The position numbers were made by a program, and so were the translations under genes. From Deltaproteobacteria bacterium (GTDB taxonomy: Bacteria > Myxococcota_A > UBA9160 > SMWR01), in assembly GCA_019310965.1 (NCBI GenBank), contig JAFDDG010000012.1, positions 1 through 64,000 of the forward strand: a DNA stretch of 64,000 nucleotides, read 5' to 3'. Positions within the stretch are counted from its first letter, which is position 1. Each line of letters begins with the position of its first letter. The notes under the pieces were generated by a model. That model did not search any database. It was given only the letters and a program-made list of their open reading frames with translations, and was not told where the DNA came from. Positions 31,081 through 39,397 of the stretch are shown piece by piece.

Positions 31081-31515
31081 ATGAAGACGCTCCGCTCGAA
31101 CCGCTCCCACATCTCGCAGCGTCCGCTGCGCTGCCTCGCCATCGGCGTGCTGGCGTTGGGGATCGGCTGCGCCTCGACGCTCGAGGATAGCCAGCTGGCC
31201 GGCTTCGAAGGCATGCGTGAGCCGATCACGGCTTTTTCACGCAATCCCATCGTCTGCGCACCGACGGCCCTCGGCAACACGGTGGGCGGCTTGATTGGCG
31301 CACCGCTGGCGCTGGCGGTGTTCCCGCTCGTCTGGCCCGCCACGCTCTTCACCTCGGACGACGACTATCTCTTCCAGATCTACGGCACGACGTTCTGGGG
31401 CCCGGTGCTGCTGACCGGCGGCGCCATCGGCGGCGTGTTCTACCCGCTCTCGCTGCTGGCCGACGAGAATCCCTGCAGCTTCGGCACCGAGCCCCCCCAG
31501 CCCAGCCAATATTGA
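31081..31515 (+). CDS. Small putative lipoprotein, unknown function
   Basis: ATG at 31081; MKTLRSN...CLAIGVLALGIGCAST lipobox-like; hydrophobic Gly/Ala-rich segments. Confidence 0.6.
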   Translation: MKTLRSNRSHISQRPLRCLAIGVLALGIGCASTLEDSQLAGFEGMREPITAFSRNPIVCAPTALGNTVGGLIGAPLALAVFPLVWPATLFTSDDDYLFQIYGTTFWGPVLLTGGAIGGVFYPLSLLADENPCSFGTEPPQPSQY

Positions 31516-31572
31516 CGAGCCAGCGACGCCGGCGAGCGCGCAGTGGCCCCGGCGGCCACGCGGGCGCGAGGC

Positions 31573-32826
31573 TCACTGCGCATCCCGGCGCTGCTCGAGC
31601 TTCTCCACCTGGGTCTGCAGCCAGGGTGTGAGCCAGAAATTCACGCTCTCGTTCTCGAGCTTGCGATGCACTGCGATCGCGAGATCGAGCGCCGCGGGCT
31701 CGACCCTCGGCTGGGTCAGCACGACATCGAGCAGGTGCAACGCCTCGATCGCCTCGCCGGCCTCGAAGCGCGCGCGGGCACGCTCGACCAGTGCGGACTG
31801 GCCCCCCACCAGCTCGACGAGGTCGCCGTGGATTGCACGCGGCGGCACCGAGTAGAGCTCGGTGGTCGACCGGTGGTGGAACCAGCCGGCGTAGCTCTCC
31901 CAGATGGCGCGCACACTCCAGGAGACCTTTCCGTAGCCCTCGCCCACCTCGAGCTCCGGAGGTAGCTGGATCTCCTGCATCAGGGTGTGGACATCCTTGC
32001 CCTCGTTCATGCCCTTCACGGTCTCGTCGTGGACGTAGTGGATGGCGCCGCGCAGGCGCTCGAGCTCCTCGCGGATCAACGCCTTGCCGGCGATGGGCTG
32101 GTGATGCCCCACCAGAAGATGTTCGGGCTCCAGCTCGAGCACCCGGTCGACGGCCGCCGCCACAGTCAACGCGTCGCGATAGCGGTCGCCGCGGATCGTG
32201 ACGAGGTTCGGGAAATGCCCGAAGAGACAGCCGAAGAGATTCCCGGTGAAGCAGATGCCGTGGTCGGGCAGCCAGATGACCAGCGAATCGTTGGTCTCGC
32301 CGCCGGCCACGCCGAGTAGCTCGATGCGCAGGCCGCCGAGCTCGATCTCGTGGTGATCCTCGAAGGTGATCGTGGGCGTCGGAATCGCCTGGGGCGGGGG
32401 CGGTCCCAACTCCTTCACGACGTAGTCGTGCAGGTTCTTGATGCGATTCTTGAAGGCAAAGGCCGAGCGCGCGCCTCGAAACGGCGCCAGCCGCGCATCG
32501 TAGCTCTGATGCTCGGCGTTTCCGGCGTGAGCCACCACCTCCGTGCCCTCTTCCAGGAAGCACGGCACGCCACCCACGTGATCCACATGGCCTTGGGTGA
32601 GGATGATGTAGCGGGTGGGCGCCGTAGAGATCGCGTCGAAGTTGCGCTTGTGGATCGGCGCCTCCATCCCCATGCCGGCATTCACCACGATGCGCCCTTC
32701 GCTCGTGACGATCAGGAAGGCGTTCGAGAAGCCCTCCGACAGGTGGATGAACTCGTTGATCTGCTGGGAGCCGAGCTTGGCGTGGAAGGGCTCGCCGGGG
32801 CGAGAGCGATAAAGGGGCACGGACAT
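31573..32826 (-). CDS. MBL-fold metallo-hydrolase, alkyl-sulfatase-like with C-terminal dimerisation region
   Basis: GRIVVNAGMGMEAPIHKRNFDAISTAPTRYIILTQGHVDHVGG; start ATG at 32826. Confidence 0.85.
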   Translation of the reverse strand: MSVPLYRSRPGEPFHAKLGSQQINEFIHLSEGFSNAFLIVTSEGRIVVNAGMGMEAPIHKRNFDAISTAPTRYIILTQGHVDHVGGVPCFLEEGTEVVAHAGNAEHQSYDARLAPFRGARSAFAFKNRIKNLHDYVVKELGPPPPQAIPTPTITFEDHHEIELGGLRIELLGVAGGETNDSLVIWLPDHGICFTGNLFGCLFGHFPNLVTIRGDRYRDALTVAAAVDRVLELEPEHLLVGHHQPIAGKALIREELERLRGAIHYVHDETVKGMNEGKDVHTLMQEIQLPPELEVGEGYGKVSWSVRAIWESYAGWFHHRSTTELYSVPPRAIHGDLVELVGGQSALVERARARFEAGEAIEALHLLDVVLTQPRVEPAALDLAIAVHRKLENESVNFWLTPWLQTQVEKLEQRRDAQ

Positions 32827-32890
32827 GGCTTCTCCTCGATAGGAGGAGCACTGTAGAAGCGCGAGACGAGAGATGGAAGGGAAAAGGGCG

Positions 32891-33928
32891 CTAGGTGAGC
32901 GCAACGTCCTTCAGCAGAGGCAGGTTGTCGAGAGCTGCGCCGGCGCCGTGCACGACGGCGGTGAAGGGGTCCTCACTGCGCAGGATCGGAAGCTTGGTCT
33001 CCTGACGCAGCACCACGTCCAGGTCACGCAGCATCGAGCCTCCACCCACCAGCATGATGCCGCGGTCGATGATGTCCGCCGCCAGCTCCGGCGGCGTCTT
33101 CTCGAGCGTCAGGTGCACCGCCTCGACGATGGCGTGAATCGGCTCCACCAAGGCTTCCCGCACCTCTTCGCTGGTAGCGACGACCACCTTGGGGATGCCG
33201 GCCACCAGGTCGCGGCCCTTGATCTCCATGGTTTCTGTCTTTCCCGACGGCGATGCGGTGGCGATCGTCATCTTGATCGCCTCGGCGCTGCGCTCGCCCA
33301 CCAACACGTTGTACTTGCGCTTCACGTAATTGATGATCGCATCGTCCATCTTGTCACCGCCGCAGCGGATCGACTTCGAGGTGACGATGCCGGAGAGCGA
33401 GATCACGGCAACGTCCGTTGTTCCGCCGCCGATGTCCACCACCATGTTGCCGGTGGGCGCGGTGACGTCGAGACCGGCGCCGATGGCAGCCGCCATCGGC
33501 TCCTCGATCAGGTAGACCTCGCGTGCGCCGGCGGAGAGCGCCGACTCTCGCACGGCGCGTTTTTCGACACTCGTGATGCAGGGCGGAACGCAGATCACCA
33601 TGCGCGGGCGCACCAGCTTGCGACGGCTGTGGGCACGCTGGATGAAGTAGCGAAGCATCGCCTCGGTGATTTCGAAGTCGGCGATCACGCCGTCCTTGAT
33701 CGGGCGAATCGCGCGAATGCCGCTGGGCGTGCGCCCGAGCATCTCCTTGGCCTCGTGGCCCACCGCCAACACGCGCTCGCCGCGGCCCGAGGAATCCTGC
33801 GTCACAGCCACCACTGACGGTTCCGAGCACACGAGGCCCTTACCGCGCACATAGACGAGGGTGTTGGCGGTACCGAGGTCGATAGCCAGATCGTGGGAGA
33901 AAAAGCCTGCGATGGCATCGAAGAACAT
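32891..33928 (-). CDS. mreB: Rod shape-determining protein MreB
   Basis: FFSHDLAIDLGTANTLVYVRGKGLV..., GNMVVDIGGGTTDVAVISLSGIV, IMLVGGGSMLRDLD. Confidence 0.98.
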   Translation of the reverse strand: MFFDAIAGFFSHDLAIDLGTANTLVYVRGKGLVCSEPSVVAVTQDSSGRGERVLAVGHEAKEMLGRTPSGIRAIRPIKDGVIADFEITEAMLRYFIQRAHSRRKLVRPRMVICVPPCITSVEKRAVRESALSAGAREVYLIEEPMAAAIGAGLDVTAPTGNMVVDIGGGTTDVAVISLSGIVTSKSIRCGGDKMDDAIINYVKRKYNVLVGERSAEAIKMTIATASPSGKTETMEIKGRDLVAGIPKVVVATSEEVREALVEPIHAIVEAVHLTLEKTPPELAADIIDRGIMLVGGGSMLRDLDVVLRQETKLPILRSEDPFTAVVHGAGAALDNLPLLKDVALT

Positions 33929-34229
33929 CGCCTCTGGGTCCTCTTCGCCGGGGGGGTGGTGAAATCCCTATCGGCGGATGCGGGTTCCCGGTTGAGCCAC
34001 CGATGCGTTGCGGGCGCACGGAGACGCGAAATTGCCGGTTGCTGATGGGGCCGCCCGCAAATGCGGGGCCAAAGGCCATCTCATGAACCCCGACCGAGCC
34101 AGGCGCCTGAATCCGGCCCGAGATCAAGGCGCGAAATCGCAGCTCTAGCCGTCGCGGGGCGAGAGCTCGCAACGCAGAGATCGGGTCGAAGGCAGATGAT
34201 TGGCGACCCAGGGGTTTACGAGATGGCCT

Positions 34230-34577
34230 CTAGCGCCCCTGCTCGGGATCCCGCTTTACGAGCTCGGAGAGCTCGGAGACGATCGAGCGCAGATCGCCGA
34301 GATGCGCGCGGTGGGCGGAGACGGCGGCCTCGGCAGCGGAGAGTTCGGTCTCGAGCTCGCCGATCGCGTTCTCCAGCAAGCCGACCTGGACGACTAGACC
34401 CGTGGCCCGGCGATTCTCGAGTGCAAGCCCCAGGAGCGCGACAGCCAGGAGCCCGAGCAGCGCCCACAGGGACCAACGGCCAACCCGCGGCGTCTCGTCC
34501 CCCGGTACCGGCTCGCTCGAACCCGGCCTCGAGTCGCCGTCCGGAACCACCTCCAGCTTCGGACGCGCTTCGGACAC
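34230..34577 (-). CDS. Small single-pass membrane protein with C-terminal coiled coil, unknown function, downstream of pafA
   Basis: 115 aa; TM segment WSLWALLGLLAVALLGLALE followed by LLENAIGELETELSAAEAAVSAHRAHLGDLRSIVSELSELV heptads; same strand as pafA, 62-bp gap. Confidence 0.65.
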   Translation of the reverse strand: MSEARPKLEVVPDGDSRPGSSEPVPGDETPRVGRWSLWALLGLLAVALLGLALENRRATGLVVQVGLLENAIGELETELSAAEAAVSAHRAHLGDLRSIVSELSELVKRDPEQGR

Positions 34578-34590
34578 GACTAACGCCGCC

Positions 34591-34615
34591 GCCAGGCCGC
34601 AGGCCGCACAGCGAG
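34591..34615 (-). repeat. Inverted-orientation copy of the cinA-pgpA intergenic repeat (gccaggccgcaggccgcacagcgag)
   Basis: Reverse complement ctcgctgtgcggcctgcggcctggc, one mismatch over the first 22 nt versus 27179 copy. Confidence 0.8.
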
Positions 34616-34639
34616 CCCGACCGGAGCGAGCTGCACGAG

Positions 34640-36046
34640 CTAGCTCTGGATGACGAGCTTCGAGAGGCTCGTCTTGCGCAGGTTGGTCTTCTGGATCGTG
34701 CGCACCAGCTCGGCGACCTTCTCGATGTCGGTCTCGAACGGATTGTTGCAGATGACGCGCACGTTCAGCAGGTTGCCTAGGCGGATGTTCGACCAGTCCA
34801 GGTCGTACTGGATCGAGTTCTGCCGCGCGAGCTTGATGAACTCGCCGCGCATTCGCGCGCGGGTGTCCGGCGGCGGCTCGGTCTTGCCCTTGATGATCTC
34901 CTCATCCTCGAGCACCCGCTCCACCGATCCCGCCCGCTCGAGCAGGTAGTAGAGACCTCGGTTCATGCGGATGTCGTGGTATTGAAGATCGAGCATGAAG
35001 ACGCGCGGATCGTTCCAGGTGGTGTCCTTGCGATCGATGTAGGACTGGATCATCCGGCGCTTGATCAACCAGTCGATGTGGCGATCGAGCTTGTCGGGAT
35101 CGGAGTCGAGACAATCGAGCGAGAACTGCCACATCTCGACGGCCATCTTGAGCTCGTCGGAGACGGGGTACTGCTCGAGGTACTTCTGTGCCATCTCGCA
35201 ATACTCGCGCTGGATATTGATCGGCGAATACTCGCGGCCGTTGTCCAGCCGCAACTTGCGCTTGCAGGTCGTGTCGTAGGAGATGTCCTTGATCGCCTTG
35301 ACCGGGTTGCGCAGGGTGAAATCCTGATTGATGTAGTTGTCCTCGATCATCTGGAGGACCACGGCACAAGTGCCGATCTTCAGGAAGTTCGTGTACTCGG
35401 ACATATTCGAGTCGCCCACGATCACGTGCAACCGGCGGTACTTCTCCCGGTCCGCGTGGGGCTCGTCGCGGGTGTTGATGATCGAGCGGTCGTTGGTCGT
35501 GGTGCCCGAGATCTTCTGGTAGATGTGCTGGGCACGCTGGCTGACGCAGTAGTGCACGCCGTCCTGGGTCTGGAAGACCTTGCCCGCACCGGTATAGATC
35601 TGGCGCGTCACCAAGAAGGGAATCAACTGCTCGGCCAGGTAATAGAAGTCGACATCCCGGTCGACGAGGTAGTTCTCGTGGCAGCCGTAGCTGTTGCCGA
35701 CGAAGTCGGTGTTGTTCTTGAAGATCGAGAGCTTCCCGGCAATGCGCTCGTCGCGAATCTTCTCCTCGGCGTAGATCTGGAGGTCCTCGAGGATTCGCTC
35801 GCCGGCCTTGTCGTAGAGGATCACGTCTCGCGGCGACGCGCACTCCGGCGTGGCGTACTCCGGGTGGCAGCCGGTGTCCTGGTAGAAGCGGGCACCGTTT
35901 TCGAGGAAGACGTTGAGGAAGTGCTCGGTGGTAATCAGCTTCTCGAAGAGGAAGCGGATCGCCTTCTCTACGGGCAGCGTCTTCCGCCCTTCGGGCGTGA
36001 AGATGATGCCGTACTCGGTTTCGACGCCGTAAATCCGCTTCTGCAC
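34640..36046 (-). CDS. pafA: Pup--protein ligase PafA
   Basis: MQKRIYGVETEYGIIFTPEGRKTL..., GARFYQDTGCHPEYATPECASPRDVILYDKAGERIL, KNNTDFVGNSYGCHENYLV, INTRDEPHADREKYRRLHVIVGDSNMSEYTNFLK; lacks the Dop loop. Confidence 0.97.
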   Translation of the reverse strand: MQKRIYGVETEYGIIFTPEGRKTLPVEKAIRFLFEKLITTEHFLNVFLENGARFYQDTGCHPEYATPECASPRDVILYDKAGERILEDLQIYAEEKIRDERIAGKLSIFKNNTDFVGNSYGCHENYLVDRDVDFYYLAEQLIPFLVTRQIYTGAGKVFQTQDGVHYCVSQRAQHIYQKISGTTTNDRSIINTRDEPHADREKYRRLHVIVGDSNMSEYTNFLKIGTCAVVLQMIEDNYINQDFTLRNPVKAIKDISYDTTCKRKLRLDNGREYSPINIQREYCEMAQKYLEQYPVSDELKMAVEMWQFSLDCLDSDPDKLDRHIDWLIKRRMIQSYIDRKDTTWNDPRVFMLDLQYHDIRMNRGLYYLLERAGSVERVLEDEEIIKGKTEPPPDTRARMRGEFIKLARQNSIQYDLDWSNIRLGNLLNVRVICNNPFETDIEKVAELVRTIQKTNLRKTSLSKLVIQS

Positions 36047-36069
36047 TAGGCCGTCCGCCGGATGGGAGT

Positions 36070-36768
36070 CTAGCCCCCCAGATAGTCCCTCAGTGTATCG
36101 GCGAATAGGCGGTGAAACTTGCGTCCCGTCCGACTCCCATCTAACACACAGACTTCGAGGTTTTCCGGCGACACTTGCGGCTGCGCTTCCGCCGCACGTT
36201 GCAGTGCGTTGCGCCCGAGACGCAGCGCATCACGCAGAGAGAGGCCATCCCGGTACTCGTCGCGCAAGTAGCCGGCAAGATCGTCCGCGGCCCCCCCGAT
36301 CACACAGAAGCCCGAGTGGTCGCTGATGCTGCCGTCGAACGTCACGCGGTAGATGGCGTTTCGTTCGTGACCGGCCAGCGTGGGGTCGCCCACCTCGGCC
36401 ACGATCACCTCCGCCTCGAGCGGCTTGAGCTCCCGAGTGAAGACGTCGCCGATCACCTGCGAATAAGCGTTGGCGAGGGCTTTTGCCCTCACATCGTCCC
36501 GCGAGTAGGCGTAGCCCTTGGTGTCTGCGTAGCGTACGCCGACCTTCCGCAGCTGGTCGAACTCGCTGAACTTGCCCACGCCCGCGAAGGCAATGCGGTC
36601 GTAGATCTCGCCAATCTTCATCAGCGAGGACGGATTCTCCGCCATGATGGCAACGCCGCCCTCGAACTCCAGGGTCACGCTGGGCTTGCCGCGGGCGATA
36701 CCCTTGCGGGCGTACTCCGCCTTGTCCTGCATCACCTGCTCGGGCGACACGTAGAACGGCATGCTCAT
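36070..36768 (-). CDS. prcA: 20S proteasome alpha subunit
   Basis: MSMPFYVSPEQVMQDKAEYARKGIARGKPSVTLEFEGGVAIMAENPSSLMKIGEIYDRIAFAGVGKFSEFDQLRKVGVRYADTKGYAYSRDDV; ATGA overlap with prcB. Confidence 0.96.
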   Translation of the reverse strand: MSMPFYVSPEQVMQDKAEYARKGIARGKPSVTLEFEGGVAIMAENPSSLMKIGEIYDRIAFAGVGKFSEFDQLRKVGVRYADTKGYAYSRDDVRAKALANAYSQVIGDVFTRELKPLEAEVIVAEVGDPTLAGHERNAIYRVTFDGSISDHSGFCVIGGAADDLAGYLRDEYRDGLSLRDALRLGRNALQRAAEAQPQVSPENLEVCVLDGSRTGRKFHRLFADTLRDYLGG

Positions 36769-37544
36769 GACGAGACCCCCACGATCGAGCGATATGCAGC
36801 TTCGACGGCGGTGTCGTCCGCGCGTTCGACGCCCCGTTCCGTACAGAAACACACGATGGGAAAGATGCGACGCTGCAGATCGACGCCGCCGGTGGCGCGA
36901 TCCTGATCGGCGGCGTCCGTCAACGCCTGTACCGCGTTGCGCAGCCCGTCTTCCTGGCCCCCATTGATGTCGTGACTCTTCTTCAACGACTCGCCGGCGT
37001 AGAGACCGCCCGAGCCGGTGGCCTCGAATTCGGTCTCCTCGTAACGACCACCGGTGACGTCGAACTTCCAGAGCCGCCCCTGACGGCGGCGCAGGTCGTA
37101 GCCGGCAAAGAGCGGCACGACCACCAATCCCTGCATGGCGGCCGGCAGGTTGGCGCGGATCATCTGGGAGAGCTTGTTGGCCTTGCCGTCGATCTCGAGG
37201 GGCTCGCCCTCGATCTTCTCGTAGTGCTCCAGTTCGATGCGCATGAGCCGCGCCATCTCGATGGCGGGCCCGGCCGCACCGGCGATGGCCATCAGTGAGT
37301 AATTATCCGTCGCGAACACCTTCTCGATGTCGCGGGACGCCACGCGATGGCCCTCAGTGGCGAGGCGGTCGCCGGCCACGATCACGCCGTCGCGGTACTT
37401 GAACGAAAGCACCGTGGTCCCGTGCGGCACCTTGGAGGCGTCGAACGACTCGGCCACGCGCGAGTAATCCGCACGCAAGTGAGCGTAGTCTACCTGCAGG
37501 AGCTCCGAAAAACTGGAACCCCTGTATTTCCCACCGATCTGCAA
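36765..37544 (-). CDS. prcB: 20S proteasome beta subunit with N-terminal propeptide
   Basis: Propeptide LQIGGKYRGSSFSELL...ASKVPHG then TTVLSFKYRDGVIVAGDRLAT (catalytic Thr); SGGLYAGESLKK; probable TTG start at 37544 after purine-rich SD. Confidence 0.95.
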   Translation of the reverse strand: MQIGGKYRGSSFSELLQVDYAHLRADYSRVAESFDASKVPHGTTVLSFKYRDGVIVAGDRLATEGHRVASRDIEKVFATDNYSLMAIAGAAGPAIEMARLMRIELEHYEKIEGEPLEIDGKANKLSQMIRANLPAAMQGLVVVPLFAGYDLRRRQGRLWKFDVTGGRYEETEFEATGSGGLYAGESLKKSHDINGGQEDGLRNAVQALTDAADQDRATGGVDLQRRIFPIVCFCTERGVERADDTAVEAAYRSIVGVSS

Positions 37545-37606
37545 GGCAACCCCCCTTCCCCTGTGCAGCACCGTGGCATCGCCGCGCCGGTCTGCCGGCG
37601 CCTCGA

Positions 37607-37867
37607 CTATTGCCCGCCGCGCTGAACGTAATTCTTGACGAATTCTTCCGCGTTCTCTTCCAGCACCTCGTCGATCTCGTCGACGAGCGCATCCATCTCT
37701 TCCTTGAGCTTCTCGCCCTTCTTCGCCAGCTTCTGGCCACCGTCGCCGGACGCTTCGTCCTCGCCCCCACCGCCCTTCTTCGGCGCCTGCTTCTGGCCCG
37801 ACTCCGCTGCCGAGACGATCGGCAGGGCATCCGGGCGATGGATCAACGTCGTATTCAGTACTCGCAT
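37607..37867 (-). CDS. pup: Prokaryotic ubiquitin-like protein Pup
   Basis: C-terminus KLKEEMDALVDEIDEVLEENAEEFVKNYVQRGGQ* matches the Pup coiled-coil/GGQ signature; flanked by dop and prcB. Confidence 0.95.
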   Translation of the reverse strand: MRVLNTTLIHRPDALPIVSAAESGQKQAPKKGGGGEDEASGDGGQKLAKKGEKLKEEMDALVDEIDEVLEENAEEFVKNYVQRGGQ

Positions 37868-37885
37868 GGCTCTCTCTCGCGCGGG

Positions 37886-39370
37886 TCAAGCCCGCAAATT
37901 CTTGACCAGATCGGCGGCAGTGGGCGAACGATCGAGCAACTCGGAAACGTGGGCACGAGAGCCCTTGAGCGGCTCTGCCATCGTAATACGCCGGACCGGC
38001 TCATCATCGACACTGAACGAAATCGAATCCCAGTTCACCCCGAAGACCGCCGAGCCGTAGCGACGCAAACACTCGCCGCGGAAGAACGCACGCGTGTCTT
38101 CCGGCGGCGCCGTGATCGCAGCAATGATCTCTTCATCGGTCGCGATGCGTTCGGCACGTCCCTGTCGTTCCAGCATGAAGTATAGGCCTTTGTCCTGCCG
38201 CAGGTCGTGGTACTGCAGGTCCAGCATCTGCACCTGAGGTGCGCCCCAATCGAGGCCCTTGCGCTCCTTGAAGCTCTCGATGAGAGCCTTCTTCATCACC
38301 CAGTCGACCTGCGTTGCGAGTTCCATTGGATCTCGCTCGAGTGCGTCGAGCGCTGCCGCCCATTTGCCGATGATATCGCGCTCCCATTCCTGGCTGGTGC
38401 GACCCGCCAGGTACTTTTCCGCGAGCGTCAGATACTCCCGCTGGACCTGCACGGCAGTCCAGTGTTTCCCGTTCTCCATTGCCAGCTCGACGCGACAACT
38501 CGGATCGTGAGAAACCTCCTTGATGGCGCGCACCGGATCGCGCAACGAGAGGCTGCGGTCGATGGCGCCGTCTTCGATCATCGAGAGCACGAGGGTCGTG
38601 ACGCCCTGGCGCAGATAGATCGTGTACTCGGAGAGATTCGCATCGCCCACGATCACGTGCAGCCGCCGGTACTTCTCGCGGTCGGCGTGGGGCTCGTCCC
38701 GGGTGTTTATGATCGGCCGCTTCACCATCGTGTCGAGGGCGACCTCTGTCTCGAAAAAATCGGCCCGCTGGGAGATCTGATAGTCGCAGGGCTGGCTGCG
38801 GTTCTCGCTGCCCACCTTGCCGGCCCCACAGTAGATCTGCCTGGTCGCGAAGAAGGGCATCAGGTGCTCCACCACCTGCTTGAAGGAGGTGCGACGGTCC
38901 ATGAGATAGTTCTCGTGGGCTCCGTAGCTGTTGCCCTTGCGATCGCTGTTGTTCTTGTAGAGCAGCATCTGCATGCCAGCCGGCAACAGCGCGTTGGCCT
39001 CGCGGCGGCTGGCCTCGATGATGCGCTCCCCCGCCTTCTCGTGGATCACCAGATCGCGCGGGTTCGTCACTTCAGGACACGAGTACTCCGGGTGTGCGTG
39101 ATCCACGTAGTAGCGGGCGCCGTTGATCAGCGTCTTGTTGCGGGCGATGTTCTCCTGCTGGTTCGGGGTGTACTTCTCCCCCTCGACCGTGAACCCGCGC
39201 GCGTCCGCCAGCGGATTCTCCTGATCGTAGTCCCACAGGATCTCGCCCGCGTGATCCTCCCGGTAGGCATTGACCAGGAGCACGCAGCTCGAAATGGGAT
39301 CGAAGTCGGGATCACCTTTGACAGTGATCCCGTACTCGATCTCCGTACCCATCACCTTCGGAATTGCCAT
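37886..39370 (-). CDS. dop: Pup deamidase/depupylase Dop
   Basis: MAIPKVMGTEIEYGITVKG..., Dop-loop region DYDQENPLADARGFTVEGEKYTPN, HPEYSCPEVTNPRDLVIHEKAGERII, INTRDEPHADREKYRRLHVIVGDANLSEY; paralog of PafA. Confidence 0.97.
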   Translation of the reverse strand: MAIPKVMGTEIEYGITVKGDPDFDPISSCVLLVNAYREDHAGEILWDYDQENPLADARGFTVEGEKYTPNQQENIARNKTLINGARYYVDHAHPEYSCPEVTNPRDLVIHEKAGERIIEASRREANALLPAGMQMLLYKNNSDRKGNSYGAHENYLMDRRTSFKQVVEHLMPFFATRQIYCGAGKVGSENRSQPCDYQISQRADFFETEVALDTMVKRPIINTRDEPHADREKYRRLHVIVGDANLSEYTIYLRQGVTTLVLSMIEDGAIDRSLSLRDPVRAIKEVSHDPSCRVELAMENGKHWTAVQVQREYLTLAEKYLAGRTSQEWERDIIGKWAAALDALERDPMELATQVDWVMKKALIESFKERKGLDWGAPQVQMLDLQYHDLRQDKGLYFMLERQGRAERIATDEEIIAAITAPPEDTRAFFRGECLRRYGSAVFGVNWDSISFSVDDEPVRRITMAEPLKGSRAHVSELLDRSPTAADLVKNLRA

Positions 39371-39397
39371 CAGTTCTCCGGCGCGGAGCGCGCCCTT

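Noticed and set aside
36765-37889. 374-aa minus ORF treated as a single prcB gene
   Set aside because: Its N-terminal 115 residues overlap pup in another frame and are Arg-rich noise; start reassigned to TTG 37544.
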